DNA of 64,000 bases from the NCBI GenBank assembly GCA_018417955.1, contig JACTVC010000039.1, positions 1-64,000 on the forward strand. Direction: 5' to 3'. This DNA comes from Laccaria trichodermophora (lineage: Eukaryota > Basidiomycota > Agaricomycetes > Agaricales > Hydnangiaceae). The notes under the pieces are model-generated. The model was not told the origin of the DNA. It saw nothing but the letters and a program-made list of their open reading frames with translations, and did not search any database. This document shows positions 1 to 10,766 of the stretch, in pieces. The position numbers and the translations under genes were made by a program. Every line of letters begins with the position of its first letter. Positions within the stretch are counted from its first letter, which is position 1.

Positions 1-1300
1 GAAGCAAGACCGGGTCAGCCGTCCAACGGTAATGGGAACCCTACTTCAGGAGGTAACCCCTTACCCCACCGCCAAGGCCCACCGTCTGGGGGATCCACCT
101 CTTCCGGTGATAGTGGGAACGCTAGGAGAGGGGGTAACTCTGGCGGACCCAATGGACCGACCCCTCCAGACTCCTGGTACAATCCTCCTAGGAACAATGG
201 AGGAGGTGGCGGAGCAGGGGGCGGCGGCGGAGGAGGAGGCGGCGGCGGTGGAGGAGGAGGCAATCATGTTGATTCAGGCCTGCCAGACGCCAATGTTCCT
301 CCCTGGTGGCGAATCCCTGAAGAATGGCAATTAAATCGAAAGCTTAATAGTACCGTGCTACCCGAATGGAATGGAGCCGGTGAAACTGCCATCGAATACC
401 TGAGCAGCATGGGATTCCTCGCTGGACTAAGCCCAAAAATGAAGGAAGGAATTGCCCAATTAGCTCCCTTCAAATGGACTTCCTACGCTCAGAGCTGGTG
501 GGAAACCTTACCAGCGCCAGATCGAGAATATTTCTCTAATAATTGGGACAACATGATGGTAGGGATCCAAGCTCATTTCCTGGATGAAGAATGGGTGCGG
601 GATCGAACCTTCGAGTTCGACGAGATGACCTTCCGGGACAAAGGTCACGAACAAGAAAGTCCACTGGAATATGTCCAACGACGTATTCGATATCATCATT
701 TCCTACATCCAGACGAAGTCGATGGACCCCCGCGGTGGCGCGTATACTACGCCGACAACCAGTGGAATGGTCGCACTATCTTAGCGAAGTCATCAGTCCT
801 ACAATACTCTCCGTCCAATCAGTAGCGAAGCGAATGAAGAATAGCCTTGTTACTTCCTGGCAGCAGGCCGAACGCCACAAGCGGCCTGCGCCGTTCTATA
901 GGAATCATCGTCCGCGCGCGCAGCACACGCAGCGGAGGCTGAACCAATCAGTCAAGGAATACAGCTCGAATCTTATTCTTCCGATGAGGAAGGAGAGTTA
1001 GAACGTGACATCAACTTCGCTTCTAATAACAACCGTAGACCGCCGCCACGAACTGGGGGGCGTAAGCCCGCGCCGGCTAAGCAGGAGTTTCCTCATGGGA
1101 AGACGGTCAACGGAGTAACCTTCGAAAGAGATGACACCAAGGTCAGCCCGCGGGAACCCAACGGAGACTGCTACATTTGTACTAGTCCCAAGCATTTCCA
1201 TAGGGACTGCCCTCACTATGGTAAATGGAACGCCCTCCGTAATGCCCATAAAATTCATATTGTATGGGATGAAGAGGAAGAAGCAGATAGGGAGTACATA
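1..1300 (+). pseudogene. Gag of the Ty3/gypsy element, frameshifted
   Basis: The nucleocapsid/capsid polyprotein would package element RNA in cytoplasmic particles. Frame 1 is open from the window edge: a polyglycine run of about 15 residues (roughly 199-261), then a W-rich capsid-like region to about base 730. The homologous reading then continues in frame 3 (about 730-890) and again in frame 2 (from about 905), which implies at least two indels. In frame 2 a CCHC zinc knuckle (C-X2-C-X4-H-X4-C) lies at 1169-1210, preceded by an acidic and proline-rich linker. The knuckle runs on without a stop into the protease ORF, so gag and protease were one frame downstream of the indels. The start codon is outside the window. 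Confidence 0.8.
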
Positions 1301-1303
1301 GTC

Positions 1304-2671
1304 ATGTTGGTTGAAACTAAGACCGTTATTTCTGCTTATGAGAGTGAGGAAAGGCTCAAGACATACGCTCGGGAAATTCACTCTTCTCAAGGAATCAATA
1401 AGGAATCGCACGCAGCTATAAAGCGCGTTGGACTCACAGCTAAAGAGCGCGACGAGTACTCGAATAAACCTCAAGTAGAATCCAGCTACCATAGGGTTTA
1501 CCCCAAGCATCGTAACGCACATAAGGCTAAAGGTTTCAGTAAAGGAAAAAACAAGGAATCGAGCACGAATCCACCCGCTGCTACCTCAACTAAGAGTGAA
1601 AAGGCAAGGTGTATATTCGAGCCCGGACGAGTATTTCCGGCAGAAAAAGGTCGTTCACTGCCTGACGGAATGGGATCGCTTGGGACGAAGGCCTTACATA
1701 TGCGAGCAAAGGTCGGTAGCCTCGAGTCGGACTCTATACGAGCTCGACTGGACTCCGGCGCGGACATCACGCTCATCTCAGAAGAATATTGGAAATCTAT
1801 GATTGATGCTCCCCGTCTCCGGGAAGGAATGAGAATGAGGCTGTATCACCTTACTGGAGATGCTAAAGTTCTAGGGTACATCAAGACGGAACTGTTCGTC
1901 CTTGCTCGCGACGAATCTATAATCAGCTTTGAACTGGAGGCTTACGTGGTCCGAAACATGAATGTGTCTATCCTCTTAGGAGAAGACTTTCAGACGACAT
2001 ACGAACTTGGTATAACGCGATACGCCTCGGGACACTGCGAAGTGGCGGTAGGGCGATCTGGGCGCGTCATATCCGCAGCCTCCACACATAACATCGACCT
2101 CGGATTCGAAATTCGAGCAGCGTTCACCTCTCAATCGTTCATTAGAAGAAAGGCCGTAACTCGCGCTAAGCGGAAAGGAAGCGCGGACAAATCGATGGAA
2201 GTGATAGCGCTAGACGATACACTCATCCAGCCATACAGTGTGTGTAATGTGGCCGTTCACTCAGCCTTTGAAGGAAGAGAAGACTGGATAGTGGAAAAAG
2301 TCATCATTGGGACAGATGATCAGAATATCATGGCTGCTCCCACTACCTGGATAAACTCCTCCTGCCCCTTCATACCGATTGCGAACCCTAGTCCTCACCC
2401 ACGTTATCTTCGAGCTGGAGAAGTTGTAGGATATCTATTGGATCCTGAGACGGCGATGGATAAGCCCAAGGATGAAGAGCATCTGAACAGGATGGCAGCG
2501 TCAGCTGAAGCCCTCAGAACTACAATATTGGGAACCTTGAAGGCTCAAGACTTAGCGACCGCTACTAATGCGACTGCCGACTCCCCGGACATGATGATCG
2601 ATTCGAAGAGAATGAACCATGGGGACCTAAAACTTCGGCCGTACCAGAGGACCCTGTCAGCGGAGACGTAG
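1304..2671 (+). CDS. Aspartic protease part of gag-pol
   Basis: This frame-2 stretch follows the zinc knuckle and contains a retropepsin active site, D-S-G-A-D at 1751-1765, followed by a hydrophobic ILLGEDF-like flap-side segment near 1970-1990. Retropepsins of this type cut Gag-Pol into mature proteins. The region before the protease is lysine-rich. The frame stops with TAG at 2669-2671. The reading that joins smoothly to reverse transcriptase is in frame 1 from about 2590, an acidic linker with no stop, so a single-base shift near 2590-2640 separates protease from RT. It could be an indel or, less likely, a recoding site; I see no clear slippery heptamer. Confidence 0.8.
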   Translation: MLVETKTVISAYESEERLKTYAREIHSSQGINKESHAAIKRVGLTAKERDEYSNKPQVESSYHRVYPKHRNAHKAKGFSKGKNKESSTNPPAATSTKSEKARCIFEPGRVFPAEKGRSLPDGMGSLGTKALHMRAKVGSLESDSIRARLDSGADITLISEEYWKSMIDAPRLREGMRMRLYHLTGDAKVLGYIKTELFVLARDESIISFELEAYVVRNMNVSILLGEDFQTTYELGITRYASGHCEVAVGRSGRVISAASTHNIDLGFEIRAAFTSQSFIRRKAVTRAKRKGSADKSMEVIALDDTLIQPYSVCNVAVHSAFEGREDWIVEKVIIGTDDQNIMAAPTTWINSSCPFIPIANPSPHPRYLRAGEVVGYLLDPETAMDKPKDEEHLNRMAASAEALRTTILGTLKAQDLATATNATADSPDMMIDSKRMNHGDLKLRPYQRTLSAET

Positions 2672-5600
2672 ACAAACTGGTCAATCTCGGACCGGATATA
2701 CCTGAGGAATACCGAGAGCGACTATCGGAAGTCTTGCGCAGAAATGCTGCAGCTTTCGGCGTGGACGGTCGTTTAGGGCAAATTAAAGCGCGAGTACAAA
2801 TCCCGCTGCTACCCGACACTCAACCGATCTCGGAACCTATGTACGGAGCTTCCCCAGCAAAAAGGGAGGTGATCGATCAACAGCTCAAGACCTGGTTCGA
2901 GGCCGGAGTCATAGAACCGTCAGTTAGTCCTTGGGGATTCCCTGCGGTGGTAGTGTATCGAAATGGTAAACCTCGATTGGTTATAGACTACCGAAAGCTG
3001 AATGCGAAGACGATTCCGGACGAATTCCCCATACCGCGGCAGTCCGAAATCATCCAAGCCCTTTCAGGGGCTCAGGTGTTGTCGTCGTTCGATGCCTTAG
3101 CCGGCTTCACTCAACTGGAAATGGCTGATGACGCCAAGGAGAAAACCGCCTTTCGGTGCCACCTCGGACTGTGGCAGTTCCGAAGAATGCCCTTCGGACT
3201 TAGGAATGGACCGTCCATTTTCCAAAGAATTATGCAAGGAGTACTCGCTCCATTTCTATGGTTATTCGCCCTGGTTTACATCGATGACATTGTCGTATAT
3301 TCTAAAAATTGGGAAGATCATCTTGATCACTTAAATCGAGTTTTAGGAGCTATAGCCGCTTCCGGGATAACCTTATCGCCGGTTAAATGTTTCGTGGGAT
3401 ACTCTTCTATACTACTATTGGGGCAAAAGGTTTCTCGTCTAGGCCTATCCACTCATAAGGAGAAAGTGCAAGCCATAATGGACCTTGCTCGCCCTACTTC
3501 CGTATCCGACTTACAAAAGTTCCTTGGAATGGTCGTCTATTTTTCCTCTTACATACCCTTCTATTCTATGATCGCTGCCCCACTATTTGATCTCCTGAAA
3601 AAAGGAGCCAAATGGCAATGGCGCGCGGAACAAGAAGTCGCTTATCGACAAGCCAAGGAAGCGTTGGCGAATGCCCCGGTTCTAGGTCATCCAATAGCTA
3701 AACAAGCTTATAGACTCTATACAGACGCATCGGACATCGCGTTGGGAGCAAGTTTGCAACAAGTACAAACTATCCAAGTCAAGGACCTCCAGGGTACTCC
3801 CTGTTACGAAAGGCTGGAGGCAGCCTGGAAGGCTGGTAAGGAAGTGCCTCCGCTAGTCGCTAAATTGCACAAGGATCAACACGAAGTCAAACAGCTCGAC
3901 GAATGGGGGGCCACTCTGGACGAGACCGTGGTTCACGTCGAACGCGTTATTGCCTATTGGAGTCGAACCTTCAAATCCGCTGAGCGCAACTATAGCGCCA
4001 CGGAGCGAGAGGCTTTAGCTGCCAAGGAAGCTCTGGTCAAGTTCCAACCTTTCATAGAAGGAGAGAACGTCACCTTAATCACGGATCACGCTGCCCTCGT
4101 TTGGGCGCGAGTATACGAGAATGCCAACAGGAGATTAGCTGCCTGGGGGGCTGTATTCGCTGCTTACCCAGGCCTTAGAATCGTGCATCGAGCTGGGCGA
4201 GTTCACTCCAACGTAGACCCTTTATCCCGTCTCATACGAATCCCGCCACATGACTCTCCGCTCAATGATGAGAACGTATCCATAGAGCAAGATGCAGTCA
4301 AACGCAATATAGCGCAAAGGGCAGAGGATAGGATATTCAGAGCTGCGGCTCCCAAGGCCGCGTTTTACGTAACGCGATGGGACGATGTCGTGGATAAAAC
4401 GTCAGCCATCGCGCGAACCAGACGACAACTCGCTGCTGATAAAAAGCGCGAATCCGTTGGAACTGAGTCTAAAACAATGGACGAAATCGAGACCTTACCA
4501 CCTACTTTCTCTAATTCGAACCCAGACAGCGATGAACAAGGGGATGTATTGCCCTTCACGAGGGCTGAACATTGGACCTATCCTCCTGGCATCAAGCCTA
4601 CGGAAAACTCCCCCGACGAAGGATGGAAGGAGCGAACACAACTCTTAATCTCTGTGGATCCTCAGATATGTAAGGAATTTGCGGAGGGTTATGAGACAGA
4701 CGCATTCTTCGCCCCGCGCTACATCAAAGTGCAACCTAACGAAAACACCATAATCTCAGCTACTCATTTTCAAAGAGGACGGGATGACCTGTTATATTTC
4801 ACGGATGCTAACTGGAAGACTCGACTCTGCGTACCCAAGTCCAAAGTAAATTATGTGTTGCGATGGATACACGAGTCTCCGTACGAGAGCGCTCACGCTG
4901 GTCCCCGCCGCTTTCTAGCGCGATTACAGGAGCTATTCTACTGGCCAACGATGAGCAAGGACGCGGAGGCGTATGCTACTACGTGTGACGTATGTCAGAA
5001 AATCAAAACGGATCATCGTGCCAAGATGGGCGCGCTAAGGCCCGCGCATATACCATCAAGGCCATTCTCCACGGTATCAATGGATTTAATTACCGGTTTG
5101 CCGCCCTCGGGAGAGCAGGGGTACACCGCAATATTGGTAATAGTAGACAAACTTACGAAGTTTGCGATTATCATACCCACGCATATGACCTTGACGCAAG
5201 AAGGATTCGCAGAACTGTTCGTGGAAAGGGTTGTTAACATCTATGGCATGCCTGAGGTTATAATATCGGATAGAGATAGGAGGTGGGCCACGGTGTTCTG
5301 GAAGTCAGTGGTTGCAAATTATGGAAGCGTCATGGCTCTATCCTCAGCTCACCACCCCCAAACTGACGGGCAAACCGAAATCCTCAACGCCATGATTGAG
5401 CAGATGCTTCGCGCTTATGTCTCTTCGGACAAGGAAAGTTGGTCGAGATGGCTCAGCGTCTTGGCCTATTCCTACAATAGCAGCGTGCACTCTTCCACTA
5501 AATATTCTCCAAACTTTCTATTGATGGGCTATAACCCCCGTATTTCCATGGGGGCAATTGTACCGGAAGTGGACCCTTCCAGACGTCCCTTTCTCCCCAG

Positions 5601-6180
5601 TCAATCGGCAGAGGACTTTGTGGAAGCCTTGGAAATCCATCGGACTTTTGCTAAAGACGCCATAGCTTTAGCCCAGGACCGGCAGGCCAAAGCTTACGAT
5701 AAACAACGCAGACCCGTACAAGAATTGAAAATCGGGGATTACGCCCTGGTCAATCCTCATTCTTTAGAGCTAGTAGACGTCAAGGGCACGGGCAAGAAAT
5801 TGGTACAAAGAATGATCGGCCCATTCGAAGTTGTGGAGAAGATAAATCCTCAAGTCTATAGGCTAAGACTACCCGACACTTACTCCATGCATCCAGTGTT
5901 CAACATAAGTCATTTGAAAAAATACATACACTCCCCGACTACACTAGGCGAGCGCTCCGAACTACCATCTACAAGAGACCTGAAGGCTTCCGAGGAATAC
6001 GAAGTCGAGGCCATTCTTGGGCACCGCATGACCGGTAAAAGGAAAGCGAACCGCCGAATGTTTCTAGTCAGATGGAAAGGTTATGGTCCTGCAGATGATA
6101 CATGGGTTACGGACTACGACTTACGAAACGCCGCTCGACTCAAAAGAGATTACCTCGAATCGACGGGCCTACGCGTGTAG
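2600..6180 (+). CDS. Pol: reverse transcriptase, RNase H, integrase, chromodomain
   Basis: The long frame-1 reading contains, in order: RT with the catalytic Y-I-D-D at 3277-3288 and an upstream VIDYRKLN-type motif; RNase H with a T-D-A-S-D motif near 3721-3735; an integrase zinc domain (H...H...CDVC near 4870-5000); an integrase core with D, D and E residues (the MDLITGLP motif near 5080, ISDRDRRW near 5260, and the glutamate in DGQTE near 5365); and a chromodomain at the C-terminus (VRWKGYGPADDTW near 6070-6110). Chromodomains target integration to marked chromatin. No internal stop is seen over about 3.5 kb. The first in-frame Met is not a meaningful start, because Pol is made as part of the polyprotein. 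The ORF ends in TAG at 6178-6180. Confidence 0.93.
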
Positions 6181-6344
6181 CGGGAATTCCCTAATTCCAT
6201 CAATTTCATTACTTAATACTATACAGCTAGATTTAAAACTCCGTAGATTTTCGAACGTGTTTATTCTTTTTATCCTTATTTTTCACTCTGAACACCAGCG
6301 TCCCGCAGCTTTCGAGCGCGATCGCGGACAGAGTCGTCGAAGCT
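6181..6344 (+). other. Spacer between pol and the extra ORF
   Basis: These 164 bases hold no gene. They are T-rich in the middle and contain acceptor-like CAG sites (near 6299 and 6309) just before the next ATG, so a spliced subgenomic mRNA for the downstream ORF is possible. This is inference only. Confidence 0.4.
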
Positions 6345-9300
6345 ATGGCCGGACGACCCTCTCACGTGTTCGGAGCTGGTCACAACGACACTAGGCGCTA
6401 CAATCCCAGGAGGATCCCCAGCTTCGCAGGTTACGACGCCATTCCCTTATTACCACCACCACCTGCCTATGAACTACCTGCCCCGGTCCATGGCAGATAC
6501 GTACAAAAGGGTAATAAGCTCTGGGAAATAACGTCCCCGAATTCGTTACTCAATGCTTTTTGCCCGGGTATAAGGCCCAGCAATCTGAATTTACGAGTGG
6601 ACCATTTCAAGGAGGAACACAGACGCTACGACGGGCACGCGGGCCCGTTTGACCCCACAAGAAACGCCCAACTCTGGTTCCCTGGCAAGGAATGGAGGGC
6701 TCTCATCATCTCGCCCGCTGCGGCTAGCCCGCGCGACAGTCCCGAGTATGAATCCCTGCGCAACTGCTGGAAAAGCGACGGAGTACCTGCCTTCGACACT
6801 GGGTCACTCAGTAACACTTACATCGACAAATTAATTGGAATCAATCAGGAGACGGAAAAACGGATGACGGCCCTACATCTAGTTCACAATAACTATCATT
6901 CCTTCGAATCGAATCATCGAGCCCTATGGAGCGCGGAAATCCGACCATCAGTACCCTCCTCTGAGTACCTAGACACGTTACGACGAATCAACCGCTTTCC
7001 CGTCGCGGTCGACCTTGTCACGGAAGCTCAGAGAGGAATAAAGGATAAAAGAGCCTTTATTGACTATGTATCGCGACTACAGGCCTCTCGATCCTGGAGA
7101 CCGGACCCGAACGCTCAAACTAAAATGGCTGATGAACGTTATGTAGGAGTTTGGCTCAATGGGATGGAAGAAGAACAAGCCCGATGGTACCTGAAGGAAG
7201 GGATACCATGCTTCGTCGTACGAGAACTTGAACGTCATGAGCGCGGACAGCTCGCTGCTTACGACTTCAGGATCGACTTCGCAGCTGGCTCCAGCGCGGC
7301 CCCGATCCATTGGAGCGTTAGTGAGTACGACGCTGCGGCAATAACACAAGGCGATTTGACCCTGTCCGACACCAAGCGAGTGCACGACCCCGGTTGGATC
7401 TGGCCCACTTCCTTATCGAAAGGAAAGAAGTCCAAAAAAGGCAAATCAACTGAGGAAGTAGCAACGGACTACGAGCCTCCTCCTCCTGTCACGATGGTTA
7501 TTGCCAAGGACAGAGTGCCGTGGATCAAACCTCCTGCCGTGAAGAAAGCAGAAGCCTCTCGACCTGGAGCTCCTCCACATGAACGGAAAATTTGGCTGAA
7601 ATACTTGGAACAATACCATCCAGAAGGAACGTTCAGGGAAATCGGCTCGAAGGCCACAGTCGATCGCAGAACTCACTCCATGTTCGATCGGGATAAGCGT
7701 TGGCAGATCCTATTCTTACGAAGTCCCAAAGCTCCCGTGGGGTGCGTATCAGATACCAGCATTTACGGTCAGCCGTGTCCCATGGGAATCTACACCGATT
7801 TACGTGGTATCAGGCGTCAACGACCCTCTTGGATCTACAGTGATCAGGAACCTCGCGCCGGGCATGCAGGAAAGATAGCCCCCACTCCTAGACCAGATGA
7901 GCTCCCTCGATTAGGAGGACCTTCCCCTTTAGCCCCGGACGATGACGATGACAGTGATGATGACTACTACCCTCAGTTCAAGGACAAAGGCGAACCCCCC
8001 AAGGAATCAGAAGAAGTGCAGGAGACGTCAACAAAGAGCGCGACAACGTTGCCCGCTGCTCCCGTTCCTGAGTCTAGACCCGCTGCCGCTGGCGCGACAA
8101 TGACTTTTGGAACCATTCCTCCAGAAATTGAACCGCTGCTCCCATCATCAATTCCGAGGCAGGATAGTCACGAAGAAGAGGACGATGTGGTATCGCTGGG
8201 AGACGAAGACTGGAATGGAGAAGCCATGGGGCCCCAAATACCAACGGTACAAGATACGAGAGTGGTGGCTGCCGAACCAGTCGCGGAAGACCCTTTGGAA
8301 TTCGCCTCGTCATATCTGATGCTGTACGGAGTGCCCCTGTCCGAGGACTTTACCTCGATTCAGACCTTGGTAGTGGATACGGCCGCTCGGCTCCAATTAA
8401 CAGTGAGACGCATATTCAGAACCGTCGTCGGCCAAAGACAGAGTTTTTGGCTGGAGACTGGAAACGTGGATCACGCCCGACAGCTCCGACTCTACCTGCA
8501 TCATCGAAGAGAAAATGGACTGGAGCTACTGGTCTCATTCGCCAACTATGAGGATTACATTGGAGCATTAGTACGCTCCACTCATACTTGGTCTTCCAAC
8601 TCTGCCCCTGCCCCCGTTCCTTCTGCAGTCCTTCCCTTGGAAGCCGTCGCCGTGTCCCACCAACCCACCCCACCAATGGCCAGCTCATCAGTACTCGGGA
8701 CAAGAAGTCGTGGGCGTTCCCCTGGTAGTGCTAGGCGGATTTCGCCCTCACCAGAACGGTATCGACCGAGTAGACGGTCCCCAATTAGGTCCCGTTGTCA
8801 TTCGCCTATGCGACCTGTTCATCAGCGGCGTCGATATCAACGCTCACCCTCGTCGTACTTTAGACACCGGTCGTCCCCCCGACGCTCTGTTTCTCCTATG
8901 CGTCGATCGCGTGCCTCCCCTCGCCCGTCTTCACGCAGTCGACCCTTTTTACCTAGTGAGCGTGTTCAAGTCGCTGGCTCTGTGGCCCCTGTTGAATCAG
9001 TACAAATTCCTCCCCTTCCTTCACTGTTGAGTGCCCCCGCCGTGATAGGATTATCCCCTGAAGCCCCGCTGCCCTTTGGCGCGAATTTAGCCTTCATGTG
9101 GTCTCCTACTGGCAATACCTTGAGCCCTGTGTTGATACAAGGTAACGCTACGGTCATTCCCTATGCCTTGCCTCCGTCTATGCCAACCCCCAGCGCATTG
9201 CTCCCTTGGCCAGTCGCGGCGTCCTTGCCTTACCCGTCGGCGGGGAGTCCCCCTATAACGTCTGCAATGGCAGTGGACAATGCCCCTTCGACGCTGGCTG

Positions 9301-9785
9301 CACGCATCACGGATAGCCGGGAACTCCCTCGTTCGCCTTCTCCGACCATCGTCCGGCAACCCACGCTCATGTCTCGAATGACAGCCAATCTCGCAGCACG
9401 GTTGAGCGATCCGGGCGTTGCTTCTCTGTCGTCTCGGCTGTCAGACCCAAATCGTCCATCTTTGGAAGATAGGTTGGAAATGGGTGATCGAATGTCGATA
9501 GACCACCCTCCTCCTATGGACACCTTGACCCCAGACAACCTCAACTTGGCTGCCGTGAGTGAACGAATGGCCTCCGCCGGCCCGCTTATCCTTGATCCTG
9601 TCGCATATGACAACCCGTGGCGGCCACAAGGCGAACGAGATGACGCGGAAGAGGAGAGTTCTGCAGAAGAGGTTGCGTACAAAAAGACGAAGAGAGGCAG
9701 GCGCTCGGGACAAAAAATTCAAGGTTATCGAAGGAGGGACGAGGAACGCGAGGACCGACGTCGCCGTAACCAGCGCCGCCGCTAG
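6345..9785 (+). CDS. Extra ORF (1,146 aa) of the gypsy element, function unknown
   Basis: A single uninterrupted ORF starts at an ATG 164 bases after pol and ends 48 bases before the LTR, inside the element and on the same strand. The first ~350 residues look folded, with a W/Y-rich stretch including GVWLNG and IPCFVVREL near 7150-7225. I do not know this as a named domain. Then come an acidic D/E tract (near 7935-7975), a proline/serine-rich linker, an arginine/serine-rich block like an RS domain (near 8700-8960), further S/P-rich sequence and a very basic C-terminus. There is no zinc knuckle, signal peptide or membrane segment, so it is neither a second Gag of the usual kind nor env-like. 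It is intact although gag is broken. Confidence 0.75.
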   Translation: MAGRPSHVFGAGHNDTRRYNPRRIPSFAGYDAIPLLPPPPAYELPAPVHGRYVQKGNKLWEITSPNSLLNAFCPGIRPSNLNLRVDHFKEEHRRYDGHAGPFDPTRNAQLWFPGKEWRALIISPAAASPRDSPEYESLRNCWKSDGVPAFDTGSLSNTYIDKLIGINQETEKRMTALHLVHNNYHSFESNHRALWSAEIRPSVPSSEYLDTLRRINRFPVAVDLVTEAQRGIKDKRAFIDYVSRLQASRSWRPDPNAQTKMADERYVGVWLNGMEEEQARWYLKEGIPCFVVRELERHERGQLAAYDFRIDFAAGSSAAPIHWSVSEYDAAAITQGDLTLSDTKRVHDPGWIWPTSLSKGKKSKKGKSTEEVATDYEPPPPVTMVIAKDRVPWIKPPAVKKAEASRPGAPPHERKIWLKYLEQYHPEGTFREIGSKATVDRRTHSMFDRDKRWQILFLRSPKAPVGCVSDTSIYGQPCPMGIYTDLRGIRRQRPSWIYSDQEPRAGHAGKIAPTPRPDELPRLGGPSPLAPDDDDDSDDDYYPQFKDKGEPPKESEEVQETSTKSATTLPAAPVPESRPAAAGATMTFGTIPPEIEPLLPSSIPRQDSHEEEDDVVSLGDEDWNGEAMGPQIPTVQDTRVVAAEPVAEDPLEFASSYLMLYGVPLSEDFTSIQTLVVDTAARLQLTVRRIFRTVVGQRQSFWLETGNVDHARQLRLYLHHRRENGLELLVSFANYEDYIGALVRSTHTWSSNSAPAPVPSAVLPLEAVAVSHQPTPPMASSSVLGTRSRGRSPGSARRISPSPERYRPSRRSPIRSRCHSPMRPVHQRRRYQRSPSSYFRHRSSPRRSVSPMRRSRASPRPSSRSRPFLPSERVQVAGSVAPVESVQIPPLPSLLSAPAVIGLSPEAPLPFGANLAFMWSPTGNTLSPVLIQGNATVIPYALPPSMPTPSALLPWPVAASLPYPSAGSPPITSAMAVDNAPSTLAARITDSRELPRSPSPTIVRQPTLMSRMTANLAARLSDPGVASLSSRLSDPNRPSLEDRLEMGDRMSIDHPPPMDTLTPDNLNLAAVSERMASAGPLILDPVAYDNPWRPQGERDDAEEESSAEEVAYKKTKRGRRSGQKIQGYRRRDEEREDRRRRNQRRR

Positions 9786-9820
9786 ACAATTGCTAACCCT
9801 ATTATTCGATGCTCCAATCT

Positions 9821-10330
9821 CATGGGGGGGCTTTGTGATACCGTACTAGTACTTACATGACATAGGATCATCTTGTTGGCACCTGTTTGTTACTTGTTAT
9901 ATTGTGTTAGACTACGCTTTCTTGTAAGTTACCTTTTACCATGATTATACATAATACGTGGATTGGGTCGCGGATACGATTTACGGTTAGGCGACCCATC
10001 GTCTCCCCTCCGGGATACAAGAGCCCTGCGCCGGGTGACAGCGCCCCGAGTCCGGGGTCACAGGACTTCATAGGCGCGCAACCGCCACACGGAACCGCGC
10101 CACCAACACAAGACAACTACGTAGTCCCTCCTACGACCGACACTCTCGCCTCACACTCACGGCTTCGTCGAGAAGACCACCACGACCGTCAGGTTTCACA
10201 ACACCTCAGAACGACTGGGACAAACGAACACAGTTTGGCAGGGACCCCTGCGTGTGACGCTGACTTAGAGAAATTTCCGCGAACATTCACCCAACCTCAA
10301 AACACCTGTCCAAAACATCACCAAAAAAAG
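9821..10330 (+). repeat. Polypurine tract and 3' LTR of the gypsy element
   Basis: A run of seven G at 9824-9830, followed by CTT, is directly followed by TGTGATACC from 9834. This is the expected layout of a polypurine tract abutting an LTR that begins TG. The nested LTR element at 46-52.8 kb shows the same G-run + CTT + TGT junction, which supports the call. The LTR's end is not fixed; several CA dinucleotides between 10,200 and 10,330 could close it. Confidence 0.55.
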
Positions 10331-10484
10331 TTTTTCTGGCTACACCTTTTAATAGATTATTGAATTGAAATAATGCGATTACAGTAGAGTTGAAAAAGTA
10401 GATTTTTTTTGACACCTTGCGAATATTCGCTATGACGATATTTGGGGTATGACAATATTTGTCTGACAATTCCAACGACTTTGC

Positions 10485-10745
10485 TACTCTTTCTTCAACT
10501 GCAATGATAGCTACAGGTCACGCAAATACTTTTGTTGAAGTAGACGTTGCCCAGGAGCATCTCAATTACTGGATAAAGGTAAGTAAGTCATGTCTACAAG
10601 GCAGGCTAATGACACCCGTCCGCGGAGCAGAGATGGCGCGTCTCTAAATCGATAACTCCAGCAATTCCCAACCCCCCTGATCCGAGTCCACCCCTTGAAA
10701 ATCCATCAGTGACCCCAGGTGAAGACGATGGCGAAGGCATTTGAT
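10485..10745 (+). pseudogene. Remnant of a DUF6589-type gene 3' end
   Basis: This segment matches two separate parts of the full gene at 13.3-16.6 kb. About 10490-10590 matches 15735-15815, including the exon end and the GTAAGT donor. About 10600-10740 matches roughly 16183-16345, the tail with the GVNPSPPL-like proline stretch. The piece between them is deleted. It sits directly after the gypsy LTR and directly before the helicase 3' end, the same neighbour order as at 16.3-16.9 kb. It encodes nothing intact. Confidence 0.7.
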
Positions 10746-10766
10746 AATGTGAAAAGGACATGAGAT

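Larger units (their letters stand above)
1..10330 (+). mobile_element. Ty3/gypsy LTR retrotransposon (chromovirus type), 5' end outside the window
   Basis: The order of parts on one strand is gag, zinc knuckle, aspartic protease, reverse transcriptase, RNase H, integrase, chromodomain, an extra long ORF, a polypurine tract and a 3' LTR start. RT before integrase and a C-terminal chromodomain place it in the Ty3/gypsy chromovirus group. The 5' LTR, primer binding site and gag start lie upstream of base 1, so LTR identity and age cannot be measured here. The right end is set only roughly: the LTR begins at 9834 but its 3' edge cannot be fixed without the other LTR. Gag and the protease/RT junction carry frameshifts, so this copy is probably not autonomous. 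Confidence 0.88.

Noticed and set aside
15..267. Minus-strand polyproline ORF
   Set aside because: It is the antisense of the polyglycine run in gag.
6345..9785. Env-like gene of a gypsy retrovirus
   Set aside because: No signal peptide, transmembrane segment or cysteine-rich ectodomain; composition is that of an intracellular basic/RS protein.
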